Positions 38,160 to 48,005 of a DNA stretch of 64,000 bases are shown here, in pieces. The notes below the pieces were generated by a model, which did not search any database, was not told the origin of the DNA, and saw only the letters and a list, made by a program, of their open reading frames with translations. The stretch's first letter is position 1; the number at the start of each line of letters is the position of its first letter. This DNA is from Rheinheimera sp. (lineage in GTDB: Bacteria > Pseudomonadota > Gammaproteobacteria > Enterobacterales > Alteromonadaceae). The translations under genes and the position numbers were made by a program. The stretch lies in contig NZ_JAVBXS010000034.1 in the NCBI RefSeq assembly GCF_030824435.1, positions 29,283 to 93,282 of the forward strand, given 5' to 3'.

Positions 38160-39458
38160 ATGAAATTTCCCGGCCGCCGTAAACTGAAGCATTATTTCCC
38201 GGTCTCCCAGCCAAAATTACAATTACCCAGCTTTGAAGTGCGGCCTGAACTGGACACTTATGTGGTGGGGTTGGATCAGACGATTGTGGATGTGATTGCC
38301 AATGTGTCGGACGAATTTTTAGAAAAATATAATATTGGCAAAGGTTTATCGAACCTGGTTGAACACGGCAAAGCCGATTTGATTTATCAGGAGCTGGTAC
38401 AAAACGGCGCTATTTCTGATCATTTTGCCGGTGGCACCATTGGCAATACTATTCACAACTATTCAGTGCTGGCGGATGATAAATCTGTGCTGTTGGGGGT
38501 GATGTCGGCCAATATCCAGCTGGGTAGTCCGGCTTATCATTATTTATGTCATACCAGCTCCAAAGTGGATATGAACCATTTGCAGGGTGTTGTTGGTGAT
38601 ATTGGCCGTGGTATCACTATGATCACGCCGGATGGCGAACGTACTTTTGTGATAGATCCGGGTGAAATGGACGCTTTAACACCAGCTTATATCCCGGAAG
38701 ATATTATTGCCGGAGCCGCTGCTGTTGTCGTCAGCGCTTATCCACTTCGCGCCTCTGGCCAGCCCATTCAGCAGGCAATGCAACGTTTGTTGCAGGTGGC
38801 CAAAGCACACAATGTGCCTGTGGTAATGAGCCTTGGTACTAAACATTTAGTGGAAGAACACCGTGAGCTTATTCTGGCAACAGTGCGTGATTATGTCGAC
38901 GTGCTGGCAATGAATGAACTGGAAGCCGAAGCTTTAACAGGTTTTTCCGACCCATTGCAGGCCGCTGAAGCTGCGCTGGAGCTGACGGATATGGTGTTGG
39001 TGACAGCAGGGCCTGAAGGTTTGTATTTATGTGGTTATACCGACGAAGCAGGCCAACGTGAAACCACCAATCCGATTAAATCCGGCACTATTGCCGACTA
39101 CAACCAATACGAATTCAGCCGTCCGGTGCAAAAACAATATTGCAAACAGCCGGTGAAAGTTTATTCGCATATCGACCCTTATTTAGGCGGGCCAGAACGT
39201 ATTAAAAACACCAATGGTGCCGGTGATGGTGCTTTAGCTGCGATTTTGCATGATATTGCCGCCAACCATTACCATCGTCATGCCTTGCCGCTGTCGAGCA
39301 AACATGAACTGCCTTATCTGGCTTATTCGTCTTTTGCCCAAATTTGTAAATATGCCAACAGGGTCAGTTACGCCATTCTGGTACAAAATGCCCCGCGTTT
39401 ATCACGTGGTTTACCAGAAAAAGAAGACAGTCTGGAAGAAGCCTACTGGGAGCGTTGA
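38160..39458 (+). CDS. gsk: Inosine/guanosine kinase
   Basis: A 432-residue PfkB-family nucleoside kinase of purine salvage that makes IMP and GMP from inosine and guanosine. The start MKFPGRRKLKHYFPV, the region HFAGGTIGNTIHNYSVLADD and the catalytic anion-hole motif NTNGAGDGALAA match E. coli Gsk closely, including the ending PRLSRGLPEKEDSLEEAYWER in two blocks. The ATG at 38160 is the conserved start; an upstream in-frame start at 38121 is unlikely. A terminator follows. Confidence 0.96.
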   Translation: MKFPGRRKLKHYFPVSQPKLQLPSFEVRPELDTYVVGLDQTIVDVIANVSDEFLEKYNIGKGLSNLVEHGKADLIYQELVQNGAISDHFAGGTIGNTIHNYSVLADDKSVLLGVMSANIQLGSPAYHYLCHTSSKVDMNHLQGVVGDIGRGITMITPDGERTFVIDPGEMDALTPAYIPEDIIAGAAAVVVSAYPLRASGQPIQQAMQRLLQVAKAHNVPVVMSLGTKHLVEEHRELILATVRDYVDVLAMNELEAEALTGFSDPLQAAEAALELTDMVLVTAGPEGLYLCGYTDEAGQRETTNPIKSGTIADYNQYEFSRPVQKQYCKQPVKVYSHIDPYLGGPERIKNTNGAGDGALAAILHDIAANHYHRHALPLSSKHELPYLAYSSFAQICKYANRVSYAILVQNAPRLSRGLPEKEDSLEEAYWER

Positions 39459-39499
39459 TTTTATTTTTGGATCAACAACTTAGATTGTCCTTATCAAAG

Positions 39500-39521
39500 A
39501 CCGCCGCCAGGCGGTTTTTTA
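39500..39521 (+). terminator. Intrinsic terminator of gsk
   Basis: Stem ACCGCC / GGCGGT with a short loop and a T-run. Confidence 0.88.
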
Positions 39522-39682
39522 TTGACCGACAGATTTTGCAGCTTTAACGCATTCGGTTGTATTGCAGGTGTTGCGTCTTTATAGTGAGCCAGATTTTTTG
39601 CCGGAAGCGGATTCGGGCAAAACCACATTTTATGTAATAGCTGCCCAGGTCGCTGTTGCACTCTGTTGAAGATGGAAAACTG

Positions 39683-41947
39683 ATGACTCTGTTTGTTAGA
39701 AACTTGCTGCTGCCACTTTGTCTGGCCACTTTTGGCTTACAGGCCGCTGATATTGCCATACCAAGGGTGAGCAGCCCGATTGAAGTGGATGGCGATTTAA
39801 CCGAAAACGTCTGGCAACAGGCCAAAGCTGTTGAGCTGGTATACAACACCTGGCCAGCCGAAAACACCCCGGCACCTGTTAAAACCACAGCTTATGTGAT
39901 GGAAGACGGTGAATATTTTTACGTCAGTTTTGTGGCTGAAGATCCCAATCCTGAACAGATCCGCGCTTTTTATCGTGACCGTGACAAAATCTGGAATGAC
40001 GACAATGTCGGGATCAAAATAGACACTTACAACGACAGCAAACTGGCTTATCAGTTTTTTATTAATCCTTTTGGTGTGCAAGCCGATGCCATTGAAAATG
40101 AAATCACCAAAATGGAAAGTGATGCCTGGGATGGTATCTGGCACAGTGCCGGCAAAATCACTGCCGAAGGTTATCAGGTGGAAGTGGCGATTCCGCTTCG
40201 GATGTTAAATTTTAACGACCGGCTGGCGCAGCAACAATGGAAGCTGGAGCTGCTGCGTTTTTACCCACGTGATGTACGCAACCGTATTTCCAGCAATAAA
40301 ATTGAACGCCACGACCCTTGCTGGATTTGTCAGATGTCCACTGCCACTGGTTTTGCCGGTGCCAAACAAGGCAACCATTTTACTTTGGTGCCAGCTTTGG
40401 TGATGGGCGCCAATCAACAAAGAGATGTTGCTGCCGCTGATAAATCGGACTGGCAAACTGACAATAATGTTGAACCAAGTCTGGACGTCAAATGGGGCAT
40501 CACGCCGGATATTAGTTTAAATGCCACTTTAAACCCGGATTTTTCCCAGGTAGAAGCGGACGAGGCCCAGGTGTCGGTTAATGATACTTTTGCGTTGTTT
40601 TTTGCCGAAAAACGGGCATTTTTCCTCGATAATGCCGACTATTTTTCCTCACCTATGGACCTGGTTTATACCCGCAATGTGTCATCACCTGACGCTGGTG
40701 TGAAGTTAACAGGTCGCCATAACCAGCAGTCTTTTGCTTTTTTTGCCGCCAACGACAAAAGCACCACTTTTATTGTGCCTGGTAATGTCAGCTCAGATAT
40801 CGCCACTTTAGACGAAAAAAGTGAAAACGCAGTGCTCAGATATCGTTTTGATATGACACCACAGTTGTCGCTCGGCTGGATCAGCACCCTGCGCCAAAGT
40901 GAGGATTATCACAACTTTGTGCATGGTCTGGACTTAAAATACCAGTGGACTGCCCAGGATAAGTTTATTGCCCAGTTGCTTAGAAGTAACAGCCAATATC
41001 CAACAGAACTGGCTGCTTTATTGAGCGACGAAGCCGGTCTCAGGGCCAAAGATCAGGCCTTTAGCGACACAGCGCAGTATCTGGCTTATGAACATGAAAA
41101 CCGTAACTGGAGCTGGTACAGCAGGTATCAGGGCCTGAGTGAAGGTTTTCGTGCGGATATGGGGTATATGCCACAAACCGACACCAATAAAATGGTGCAT
41201 GGCGGCACTTACCAGTGGTTTTCCGACTCACCATGGTGGAACAGATTTCAGATCTGGGGTGACTGGGATATCAGTCACAACGACAAAAGCGAACTGCTGG
41301 AAAAAGAAACGGAAATTGAGTTTCAACTCTGGGGGGCACAACAGGCTTATGGTTTTATCGGCCTGACCGGTCGTGACAGAGTGGGCAGCAGATTGGATGG
41401 CAGTATCTTGCGTATTGATGCCAATACCGGACTTTTTGCTGAACGTTTGTTGTCTGCCGGTGCTGAAGTACAACCCTGGTCCGGTGTGTTTTTAGCTTTT
41501 GAAGCTGAAACCGGCGACAAACTGGATTTTCGCAATAACAGGTTAGGGGATGGTTTAGAGCTTGCGCCAGAGCTGCGCTGGAATGTGGATGCCCATATGC
41601 AGGTGCAGGCCCGCCATACCTACCGTACGCTGGATGCTATGGGGGCTGAAGTATTTACCGCCAATCTGACCGACTTAAGGTTGAGTTATCAGTTTTCAGT
41701 ACGCAGTTTCCTGCGGCTGGCGTTAATTTATTCCGATATTCAGCGTAACCCGCGCAACAACACTGGCACAGTGGTTGAGCGTGATAAAACGCTGGGTTCA
41801 CAGCTGTTGTATTCGTATAAACTCAATCCGCAGACGTTATTTTTTGCAGGTTACAGCGACAACGCCTTTAGTGATGATGAAGTGGACGACTTAACGCGAG
41901 ACCAAAGATCGGTGTTTCTGAAGTTTAGTTACGCCTGGATGTTGTAA
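39683..41947 (+). CDS. DUF5916 protein with CBM9-like N-terminus
   Basis: A 754-residue exported protein. A signal peptide (MTLFVRNLLLPLCLATFGLQA) is followed by a carbohydrate-binding family 9-like domain (about 22-220; IEVDGDLTENVWQQA, DDNVGIKIDTYND) and a DUF5916 domain that reads as an outer-membrane barrel (NPDFSQVEADEAQVSVND, FFAEKRAFFLDNADYF) ending in a strand with a C-terminal hydrophobic residue. Similar proteins occur in marine Gammaproteobacteria and Bacteroidota; function is unproven. The ATG at 39683 is chosen because it directly starts the signal peptide. Substrate binding at the surface is inferred. Confidence 0.85.
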   Translation: MTLFVRNLLLPLCLATFGLQAADIAIPRVSSPIEVDGDLTENVWQQAKAVELVYNTWPAENTPAPVKTTAYVMEDGEYFYVSFVAEDPNPEQIRAFYRDRDKIWNDDNVGIKIDTYNDSKLAYQFFINPFGVQADAIENEITKMESDAWDGIWHSAGKITAEGYQVEVAIPLRMLNFNDRLAQQQWKLELLRFYPRDVRNRISSNKIERHDPCWICQMSTATGFAGAKQGNHFTLVPALVMGANQQRDVAAADKSDWQTDNNVEPSLDVKWGITPDISLNATLNPDFSQVEADEAQVSVNDTFALFFAEKRAFFLDNADYFSSPMDLVYTRNVSSPDAGVKLTGRHNQQSFAFFAANDKSTTFIVPGNVSSDIATLDEKSENAVLRYRFDMTPQLSLGWISTLRQSEDYHNFVHGLDLKYQWTAQDKFIAQLLRSNSQYPTELAALLSDEAGLRAKDQAFSDTAQYLAYEHENRNWSWYSRYQGLSEGFRADMGYMPQTDTNKMVHGGTYQWFSDSPWWNRFQIWGDWDISHNDKSELLEKETEIEFQLWGAQQAYGFIGLTGRDRVGSRLDGSILRIDANTGLFAERLLSAGAEVQPWSGVFLAFEAETGDKLDFRNNRLGDGLELAPELRWNVDAHMQVQARHTYRTLDAMGAEVFTANLTDLRLSYQFSVRSFLRLALIYSDIQRNPRNNTGTVVERDKTLGSQLLYSYKLNPQTLFFAGYSDNAFSDDEVDDLTRDQRSVFLKFSYAWML

Positions 41948-41965
41948 GCAGCTTCCAGGAAAAAT

Positions 41966-43198
41966 TCAGCGCTGCAGTGGCAAATACAACGCCGCTGTGG
42001 CGCCGCCTGTTGGGCTTTGTTCCAGCACAAAACGGCCCTGATGTTTTTCTGCGACCCGCTGTACTATCGATAACCCCAACCCATGGTGTTCTATCTGATC
42101 ATCCTGTTGTGCCTGATGCTGCCAGCCCGGACCATCATCCTGTACTTTCAGCACCAGCTCCATACCGGTTTGGCCTGGTGTGATACCGGCACTTAATACC
42201 ACTTCTGTCCTGGCAAAACGCAGCGCATTGCTCAGCAGATTATTCACAGCTCTGTCCAGTAATTGCTGATCGGCCACTATGCTGAGCTTATCGTCAGCCA
42301 GCAGATGCAACTGCAGGCAGCTGTGTTCCAGATAAGGTTGCAGCAGCTGACTCAGGTAGGTTTTAAGCTGGATCTGGCTTAAACACAATTCAGCGTCAAG
42401 GTAGCCACTTTGTGCCAGACGCAGATATTCATAAACATTCGATTCTATCTCTTTGACATTGTTATTAATTTGCTCGCGGAACTGCTCAATTTTATCGGCA
42501 TGTAATAAGTGGCTGATAAATTTCAGCCGTGCCAAAGGTGTTTTAATATCGTGACAAACAGTTTCGGCCATCTCAGCCTGAAAGCGGTTCAGTTGTTCAA
42601 TACGGCTGGTCATATTACGCAGTGACTGCGCCAGCGGTGCAAGATAAGAGCGGGTCGACAACACAAAGTCAGGGAACTTGCCAAACCTGATATCAGCCAA
42701 AGCGCTGTTATGCAGCACTTCGACATCTCTGAATAAATTACGGCTGATCCGAAACAGCAAAAACAACAGTAAAAAATAAAACAAATAAGCGACATCCAGC
42801 TCAAAAGAGGCGGGGGCGGGCCAGTTCAGCTGGTTCAGGCACAATAACTCACCACTTTGTTCAACACTGCAGAGCATTTGTTGGCCACTGCTGTCGGTGA
42901 GTGGAATAATGCTGCCGGCGCCTTGATTCATGACTCCTTGCCAGAAGCCGGCCGGATAGACCAAAAACAACGAATCATCGCAGCTTGGCGCCTGATCGAC
43001 TGAACAGCTTAAGGCTTTGTTGTGTTGCCGCAGTTTTTGCACCGCATCCAGCACCAGTCTGGCATCCACCGAAGGGGAGTGCTGCAGCTGTTGTAACTGA
43101 TACAGCTGATTAAGGCTAAATGCCAGCAATAACACAGTGCTGGTCAGCACCAGATAAAAACGCAGTAGCGGCGAGCTAAACAGCAGAGGAATTTTCAT
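41966..43198 (-). CDS. Sensor histidine kinase of the mipA operon
   Basis: A 410-residue kinase with two membrane helices (about 10-30 and 136-152) enclosing a roughly 105-residue periplasmic sensor that contains four cysteines (65, 73, 110, 120). The phosphoacceptor is His216 in CHDIKTPLARL, and the ATPase domain shows NNLLSNALRFA and DDGPGW with HGLGLSIV. I take the ATG at 43198; a GTG at 43219 is possible. Either way the start overlaps the upstream response-regulator gene, so the pair is cotranscribed and translationally coupled. Confidence 0.9.
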   Translation of the reverse strand: MKIPLLFSSPLLRFYLVLTSTVLLLAFSLNQLYQLQQLQHSPSVDARLVLDAVQKLRQHNKALSCSVDQAPSCDDSLFLVYPAGFWQGVMNQGAGSIIPLTDSSGQQMLCSVEQSGELLCLNQLNWPAPASFELDVAYLFYFLLLFLLFRISRNLFRDVEVLHNSALADIRFGKFPDFVLSTRSYLAPLAQSLRNMTSRIEQLNRFQAEMAETVCHDIKTPLARLKFISHLLHADKIEQFREQINNNVKEIESNVYEYLRLAQSGYLDAELCLSQIQLKTYLSQLLQPYLEHSCLQLHLLADDKLSIVADQQLLDRAVNNLLSNALRFARTEVVLSAGITPGQTGMELVLKVQDDGPGWQHQAQQDDQIEHHGLGLSIVQRVAEKHQGRFVLEQSPTGGATAALYLPLQR

Positions 43199-43877
43199 AA
43201 GACAGGTAATATCCTTCACCCCAGGCGGTGACTATATTCCACTTGGCGTCTATTGCCTGTAGTTTTTTCCGCAAGCGGGAAACCCGGCCGTCTATGGTGC
43301 GGTCCATACCATCATAATCGCGTCCCAGCTGTTCGCGGAACAACCAGTCCCGGCTGACAATTTTGCCAAAATGCTCCAGCAAGGTTTGCAGCAACTTCAA
43401 TTCGGCACTGGTCAGTGGCAGCGACTGCCCGGCCAATGTTGCACTGCGGCACTGTTTATCCAGCTCCAGATTAAATTGCTGCCACTTGGTTTTGGTTTCT
43501 GCCAGTTCCTTTAGCTGTTGTTTTGGCAAAAACACCTGAATTTTGGCCAATAACAACCTTGGATCCAAGGGTTTGAGCAGGTAATCCTGAGCACCAAGAC
43601 CAAGCCCGGTTAACTGATGTTGTAACTGGGTCTGGGCTGTCATAAACAAAATAGGACCCGGATAGCTGTGGCGGATTTGCGCTACAAAATCAAAACCGCT
43701 TTGTCCAGGTAACATCACGTCACACAACAACAAATCAATGTTCTGCTGGCTCAGCAGCAGCTGGGCTTTTTGGCTGTGACTGGCAAGGCTCACCACATAT
43801 CCTTCCTGCTGTAAAAAGTCTTTGGTCAGGCGCGCCAGAGCCACATCATCTTCCAGCAGCAGAATATGAAAACTCAT
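43176..43877 (-). CDS. OmpR-type response regulator
   Basis: A 233-residue transcription factor with a receiver (acidic pair Asp10-Asp11, phosphoacceptor Asp53 in LLCDVMLPGQSGFDF, Lys in LLKPLDP) and a C-terminal winged helix of the OmpR/PhoB type, with the recognition region DYDGMDRTIDGRVSRLRKKL. It is third in a four-gene operon, overlapping both neighbours, and likely controls the operon itself or other envelope genes when phosphorylated by the kinase encoded next. Confidence 0.94.
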   Translation of the reverse strand: MSFHILLLEDDVALARLTKDFLQQEGYVVSLASHSQKAQLLLSQQNIDLLLCDVMLPGQSGFDFVAQIRHSYPGPILFMTAQTQLQHQLTGLGLGAQDYLLKPLDPRLLLAKIQVFLPKQQLKELAETKTKWQQFNLELDKQCRSATLAGQSLPLTSAELKLLQTLLEHFGKIVSRDWLFREQLGRDYDGMDRTIDGRVSRLRKKLQAIDAKWNIVTAWGEGYYLSYENSSAV

Positions 43878-44248
43878 CAGAAAATACTCCAGCTCAGCCG
43901 TCTGGGCGATACTGCGGATATTTCAGCTTGTTGCAGATATTTAATGGTTTTGCTGGCAACCAAAGTTTTATGATGATGGTGCCGCAGTTCCAGTACCAGG
44001 TTAGTGTCCATGTCCACAGACAAAGTGTAATTGTTGATATCAGTGCCACACACCAGGGCCCGACCCGGTTGTTGTTGTTGGTTTAAACACACCGGAACCG
44101 GAAAGTGCCAGCTGATCGACAACTCTATTTTGCAACTTTGTTGTTTGGCACTGATACAGGCTTGTGGCAGCACACTAAAATTGTTGTCTTGTGCCCAGGA
44201 CAGCGCACTGAACAGTAATAAGCTGGCTGGATAAACCGCCTTTACCAT
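43877..44248 (-). CDS. DUF3019-family periplasmic protein
   Basis: A 123-residue protein with a signal peptide ending LSWA-Q. The mature part resembles DUF3019: four cysteines in ACISAKQQSC and PVCLNQQQQPGRALVC, an ELSISW strand, and a C-terminal RRLSWSIF. It overlaps mipA by 7 bases and the regulator by 1 (TGATG). Two disulfide pairs are plausible. A role as periplasmic accessory to the kinase, whose sensor also has four cysteines, is an inference. Confidence 0.75.
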   Translation of the reverse strand: MVKAVYPASLLLFSALSWAQDNNFSVLPQACISAKQQSCKIELSISWHFPVPVCLNQQQQPGRALVCGTDINNYTLSVDMDTNLVLELRHHHHKTLVASKTIKYLQQAEISAVSPRRLSWSIF

Positions 44249-45114
44249 GACCAGAGTACTCCGGCAAACCAGATATCATGCTGGCGTTTCTGGAAATATA
44301 AGCTGTCGCGATAGGCGGTTGGCAGCCATTCCCGGCGCCAGTTTAATAGCAGTCTGGTTTTGTTGGGCAACTGATAACTGCTTTCCAGTTTTAAGGCGGG
44401 CAGCCATTGGCTGCCGGGTTGATACAGATAAAACCTTTTGTCTGGTTGTCTTGACGAAAACGCTTTGCTGTCATCCGGGCCTACACCGAAATAATAGTTG
44501 CTGTAGTTTGATGATAAATAACGATATTCTGAAGTTATCGCCATTGTAACCGGGCCTGTTTGCCACAGATAGCGTATTTTATGCTGCCATTCCAGCCCAT
44601 GATGCACGTTACTTACATCTTGTTGTAGTGCACTGGCAAATTGCCAGTTGGCTTTGTCGTAAAACAGGCTGAAACCCGCCAGATAACTGAAGTGCCGCCT
44701 TGTTGGCGTAAACAGCTCATCCAGCTGGCTGCTGGTTGGCACTACAAACAGTTTTTTGGAGTGAATAAGGCCACGCAATAACGAATCTTTCAGTGGGTTC
44801 TGCCGAAGCAGCAAAGCATCAAAACTTTGTTTAGCTGTGATGTCCAGCAAAAAACCATCCTGTTGCCAGAGGTTATAACCCGGATCTAAATTTTCCAGAT
44901 AAAAACGCTGCCGGTAATAACTAAAGCGTGGTACCAGATAAAGTGGGGTGCTTTCACCCTGATGTAAAATATTGCCATATTGACCAAAACCAACGGCAAG
45001 CGACACTTGCGCTCTGCTCAGCTCGTTTTGTTGCAAGTTGCTGTCAGCACTCAGCTGCTGTGTAAACAAGCAACAGAACAACAGGATAAAAAGTTTCAGA
45101 CTTAATGGAGCCAA
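44242..45114 (-). CDS. MipA/OmpV-family outer-membrane protein
   Basis: A 290-residue barrel protein of the MipA/OmpV family. A signal peptide (LKLFILLFCCLFTQQLSA) is followed by strands such as VSLAVGFGQYG, LYLVPRFSYYRQRFYLENLDPGYNL and FSYLAGFSLFYD, and the protein ends LWSW with a C-terminal aromatic. The only start in reach is a TTG at 45114 without a clear ribosome site, so the exact N-terminus is uncertain. It is first in the operon with DUF3019, a response regulator and a kinase, suggesting that the system senses or adjusts the envelope. Confidence 0.82.
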   Translation of the reverse strand: MAPLSLKLFILLFCCLFTQQLSADSNLQQNELSRAQVSLAVGFGQYGNILHQGESTPLYLVPRFSYYRQRFYLENLDPGYNLWQQDGFLLDITAKQSFDALLLRQNPLKDSLLRGLIHSKKLFVVPTSSQLDELFTPTRRHFSYLAGFSLFYDKANWQFASALQQDVSNVHHGLEWQHKIRYLWQTGPVTMAITSEYRYLSSNYSNYYFGVGPDDSKAFSSRQPDKRFYLYQPGSQWLPALKLESSYQLPNKTRLLLNWRREWLPTAYRDSLYFQKRQHDIWFAGVLWSW

Positions 45115-45468
45115 TGTGGTTATCAGATAACACGAATCATGTGTTAAGAATAACCAGATTTTCCCGCAACTGCATAGTAAATTATCAGTGGTTTCTAATT
45201 AAGGTAAAATTAAAAGTTTAATAAAAATAACAACATATATAAATGTTGTAAGCCAAAATCTGCGCTTGTCAGCTGATTGTTAGATGATGACTGGCAAAAA
45301 TTTTGTATGCACCTTGTTGCGTGCCATCAGGCTGGGCGGCGCTTTTTGCGTTTTGCTATTGGTTGCAGCCAGCAAAAGCTGGCTGCAACCAATAGCGGCT
45401 GTGACGCCGGCCGCTGGTGTTGGCCAGTTCAGCCTTGTGCCGGGCTGTTACACTAAAAAGCGCGGGCT
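45115..45468. other. Region between mipA and the chemoreceptor gene
   Basis: About 354 bases. The half next to mipA is very AT-rich and should hold that operon's promoter on the reverse strand. The half next to the chemoreceptor stop contains a perfect inverted repeat (45355-45396). An open frame at 45284-45481 crosses it, without a ribosome site, and is not supported. Confidence 0.5.
45355..45396. repeat. Perfect 19-bp inverted repeat, AAAA loop
   Basis: GCTATTGGTTGCAGCCAGC (45355-45373) and its exact reverse complement (45378-45396) flank AAAA. No T-run follows on either strand, so it is not a standard terminator, although it lies 70 bases past the chemoreceptor stop and could still protect or end that transcript. 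Confidence 0.9.
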
Positions 45469-47130
45469 TCAGGTGCGGTAGCTACCCACTAATTGATCAA
45501 GTTCAGCGGCAAGTCTGGCCAAATCCCGGGTAATTTGTGAGGCCTGCTCTGTACCAGTGGCAGTTTCCTGGGCAATCAACACTATCTGATGCACATTCTG
45601 GTTAATGGTTTCAGACACTGTGGTTTGTTGTTCAGCAGCGCTGGCAATCTGGTTGTTCATATCGTTGATGGTGGCCACTGCCTGCTGGATTTCGCCCAAT
45701 GCCTGCTCCACTTTGCCTGCTTCCAGCACTGTATGTTGGCTTTGATCTTTAATTTGGCTGATGGCCTGTACAGCTTCACCGGCGCCCTGTTGCAGGCGGC
45801 CAATCATCTTATTAATTTCATCTGTGCTGCTGGCGGTGCGGGCAGCCAGAGTGCGGACTTCGTCAGCAACCACTGCAAAACCCCGGCCTTGTTCACCGGC
45901 ACGGGCCGCTTCAATGGCGGCGTTCAGTGCCAACAGATTGGTTTGGTCGGCAATACCGCGGATCACTTCCAGCACGCCACCAATATTTTGTGATTCACTG
46001 CCGACAGCAGCTATCACCTGCACACCTTTTTCCACCTGCTGTTCCAGGCTGTTGATCACTGTGATGGCGCCATCAAGCAGCCGCGCTGAACGTTCTACCT
46101 GCTGATTGGCCTGATGAGCAGCCTGTGCTGCGCCACTGGCGCTGTTGGCAACGTCTTGTGCTGTAGTGGCCATTTCGTGCATGGCGGTTGCCACCTGGTC
46201 ACTTTCGGCATGTTGGGTTTGTACACCCTGTTCTGTGTTGTGCATCAGTTTTGCCAGTTCGTCACCTGAGCTGCGTAACAAAGTGACAGAACCCCGGACA
46301 TTGGTGACCAGAGCTGCAACTTTGCCGGCAAAAGCATTAAAAGCGTCAGCCAGAGCTCCCAGTTCGTGACCCTGGCTATTGTCGAGACGGCGGCTTAAAT
46401 CTCCGTCGCCACTGGCAATGTCCTGCATGGCCGCTACTGCACCACTTAAAGGTTTGGTGATGCTGCCGGCAAAAAATACGCCAAAAGCCGCCATCACCGC
46501 GACCAGCAGAGTGGCCACCAGCACAGATTGAATAAGGCCGGCCCGCACTTCTTCGGCACTTTTTTGTTGTAAAGTGGCAATGTTTTGTTCCAAATCGTCA
46601 ATATAAAAACCTGTGGCCAGCACCCAGTCGGTGCCTGTTAATAATACTGCTTTGGCCAGTTTAGGTGCCGGTGTTGTGCTGCCGGGGCGAGGCCAGTTGT
46701 ATTGCACATAATCACCGCCTTTATTGGCTGCCGCCAGATATTCCTGCACCAAAAACCGGCCTTCCGGGCTTTTTGATTGCAGGAAATTTTTGCCTTCACG
46801 CTCCGGATTGTCAGCACTGACGACCTGCACTCCGGCTTTGTCATAGACAAAAAAGTAGTTTTTGCCATTGTCGTATCTCAGACTGCGCAAAATGGTTTTT
46901 TTCTGTTCAACATCTGTTGTTGCTGCCGTTGCTGTGGCCGCCAGTTCTAAAAAGGCATCCAGTTGTGCCCGTCTTTCCTGGTACAAAGACTCTTTTAACT
47001 GGGCCGCCCCCTGAGTGGCAACTGAGTGATTGTGACTGATGGACAGTCCTGTTAATGCCAGTGCCAATAACAACACCGGCAGTATCGCCAATAACAAAAT
47101 CCGGTGACGAATGGAGATGTGTTTGATCAT
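45469..47130 (-). CDS. Methyl-accepting chemotaxis protein
   Basis: A 553-residue chemoreceptor. Order: membrane helix (about 11-30), a periplasmic single-Cache domain (about 35-185, with [16 protein letters not shown] and [16 protein letters not shown]), second helix (about 198-222), HAMP, and a long signalling coiled coil with the tip [20 protein letters not shown] followed by [18 protein letters not shown]. There is no C-terminal NWETF-type pentapeptide. The Cache type often binds organic acids or amines; the ligand here is unknown. It follows a solute-binding-protein gene by 80 bases on the same strand. Confidence 0.95.
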   Translation of the reverse strand: MIKHISIRHRILLLAILPVLLLALALTGLSISHNHSVATQGAAQLKESLYQERRAQLDAFLELAATATAATTDVEQKKTILRSLRYDNGKNYFFVYDKAGVQVVSADNPEREGKNFLQSKSPEGRFLVQEYLAAANKGGDYVQYNWPRPGSTTPAPKLAKAVLLTGTDWVLATGFYIDDLEQNIATLQQKSAEEVRAGLIQSVLVATLLVAVMAAFGVFFAGSITKPLSGAVAAMQDIASGDGDLSRRLDNSQGHELGALADAFNAFAGKVAALVTNVRGSVTLLRSSGDELAKLMHNTEQGVQTQHAESDQVATAMHEMATTAQDVANSASGAAQAAHQANQQVERSARLLDGAITVINSLEQQVEKGVQVIAAVGSESQNIGGVLEVIRGIADQTNLLALNAAIEAARAGEQGRGFAVVADEVRTLAARTASSTDEINKMIGRLQQGAGEAVQAISQIKDQSQHTVLEAGKVEQALGEIQQAVATINDMNNQIASAAEQQTTVSETINQNVHQIVLIAQETATGTEQASQITRDLARLAAELDQLVGSYRT

Positions 47131-47210
47131 AAAACAGTCCTTCTTTAACGCAGTGGCAAAGCCGCAATGATGTTGGTATCGGCATAAAAATCAGCGTGTT
47201 ATGCCAGGTG

Positions 47211-48005
47211 TCAGTGCTGATGACGACGTAACAGTTTGTCTATTTCCGGTGCTGAAACACGAGCCTGCAACCTCAGGTTGTCCAACTGACCTGACGCCTG
47301 CCATTGTTGCAATAGCTTGTCCACCTGCTGCTGCAATTGTGGTTGATAAAACCCTATCCGGTATTGCACCCTGGGCAATACATCAAAACTTTGCACCAGG
47401 CTTGTTGGTTGTTTCAGCTCAGCAAGCCGGCGGTAAAAAGTATTTTTGTCGAGGATCAACAGTTGTGTGCGGCCTTTTAACAACATTTGCACGGCCTGAG
47501 TATGGTCCATCACTTCCTGATAAGCTTTGGCTTCTGCGCTGATCTTATAAAAATCAGTACCAAACACATGGCGGGCATTTTGAAAAGTTGTAATGGAATA
47601 ATGTTTTAAATCAGATATTTGGCTAACCTTGCTTTTCAGGCTGGTTAAAGCAAATACCTGATTATTAAAAGTGGTATAAGGGCAGCTGTAATACAACGTC
47701 GGATTTGCCGGTCCTGACTGGCGGGTGGCCAGATGCAGTTTTTGCTGCGCCAATAATTCCGCCAATTTGGCATAAGGCGCCATCACAAAGTTTATTTCAT
47801 AACCAAGTTGGGTCAGCAGATGATAGGTAAGCAGCACTTCAAAGGTATAAGAGCTGCCCTGTGGACTTTTGTTGATCTGGTCGTTGTACCCTATCCCCAC
47901 CTGTAGCAGGGGTCTGGCGCTCCCGGTTGCAGGCATCAGCGACCAAAGCAGCAAAACAGCAGCCAGTAATAGGGAAAAATGCCGGCTTAACAGCTTGATT
48001 GTCAT
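47211..48005 (-). CDS. Periplasmic solute-binding-like protein (SBP_bac_3 fold)
   Basis: A 264-residue exported protein. The signal peptide (MTIKLLSRHFSLLLAAVLLLW, ending TGSA) precedes a domain with the family 3 binding-protein pattern: QVGIGYNDQINKSP, FEVLLTYHLLTQLGYEINFVMAPYA (in parts), LKHYSITTF and a C-terminal VDKLLQQWQASGQLDNL. No transport genes are nearby. It is the gene directly upstream of a chemoreceptor on the same strand, so it may present a ligand to it or have become a sensor. The ATG at 48005 has GCGGA upstream; an earlier ATG at 48026 lacks a ribosome site. Confidence 0.75.
   Translation of the reverse strand: MTIKLLSRHFSLLLAAVLLLWSLMPATGSARPLLQVGIGYNDQINKSPQGSSYTFEVLLTYHLLTQLGYEINFVMAPYAKLAELLAQQKLHLATRQSGPANPTLYYSCPYTTFNNQVFALTSLKSKVSQISDLKHYSITTFQNARHVFGTDFYKISAEAKAYQEVMDHTQAVQMLLKGRTQLLILDKNTFYRRLAELKQPTSLVQSFDVLPRVQYRIGFYQPQLQQQVDKLLQQWQASGQLDNLRLQARVSAPEIDKLLRRHQH

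Noticed and set aside
45284..45481. 65-residue open frame crossing the perfect inverted repeat
   Set aside because: No ribosome site, no recognisable product, and it overlaps the 3' end of the chemoreceptor gene.
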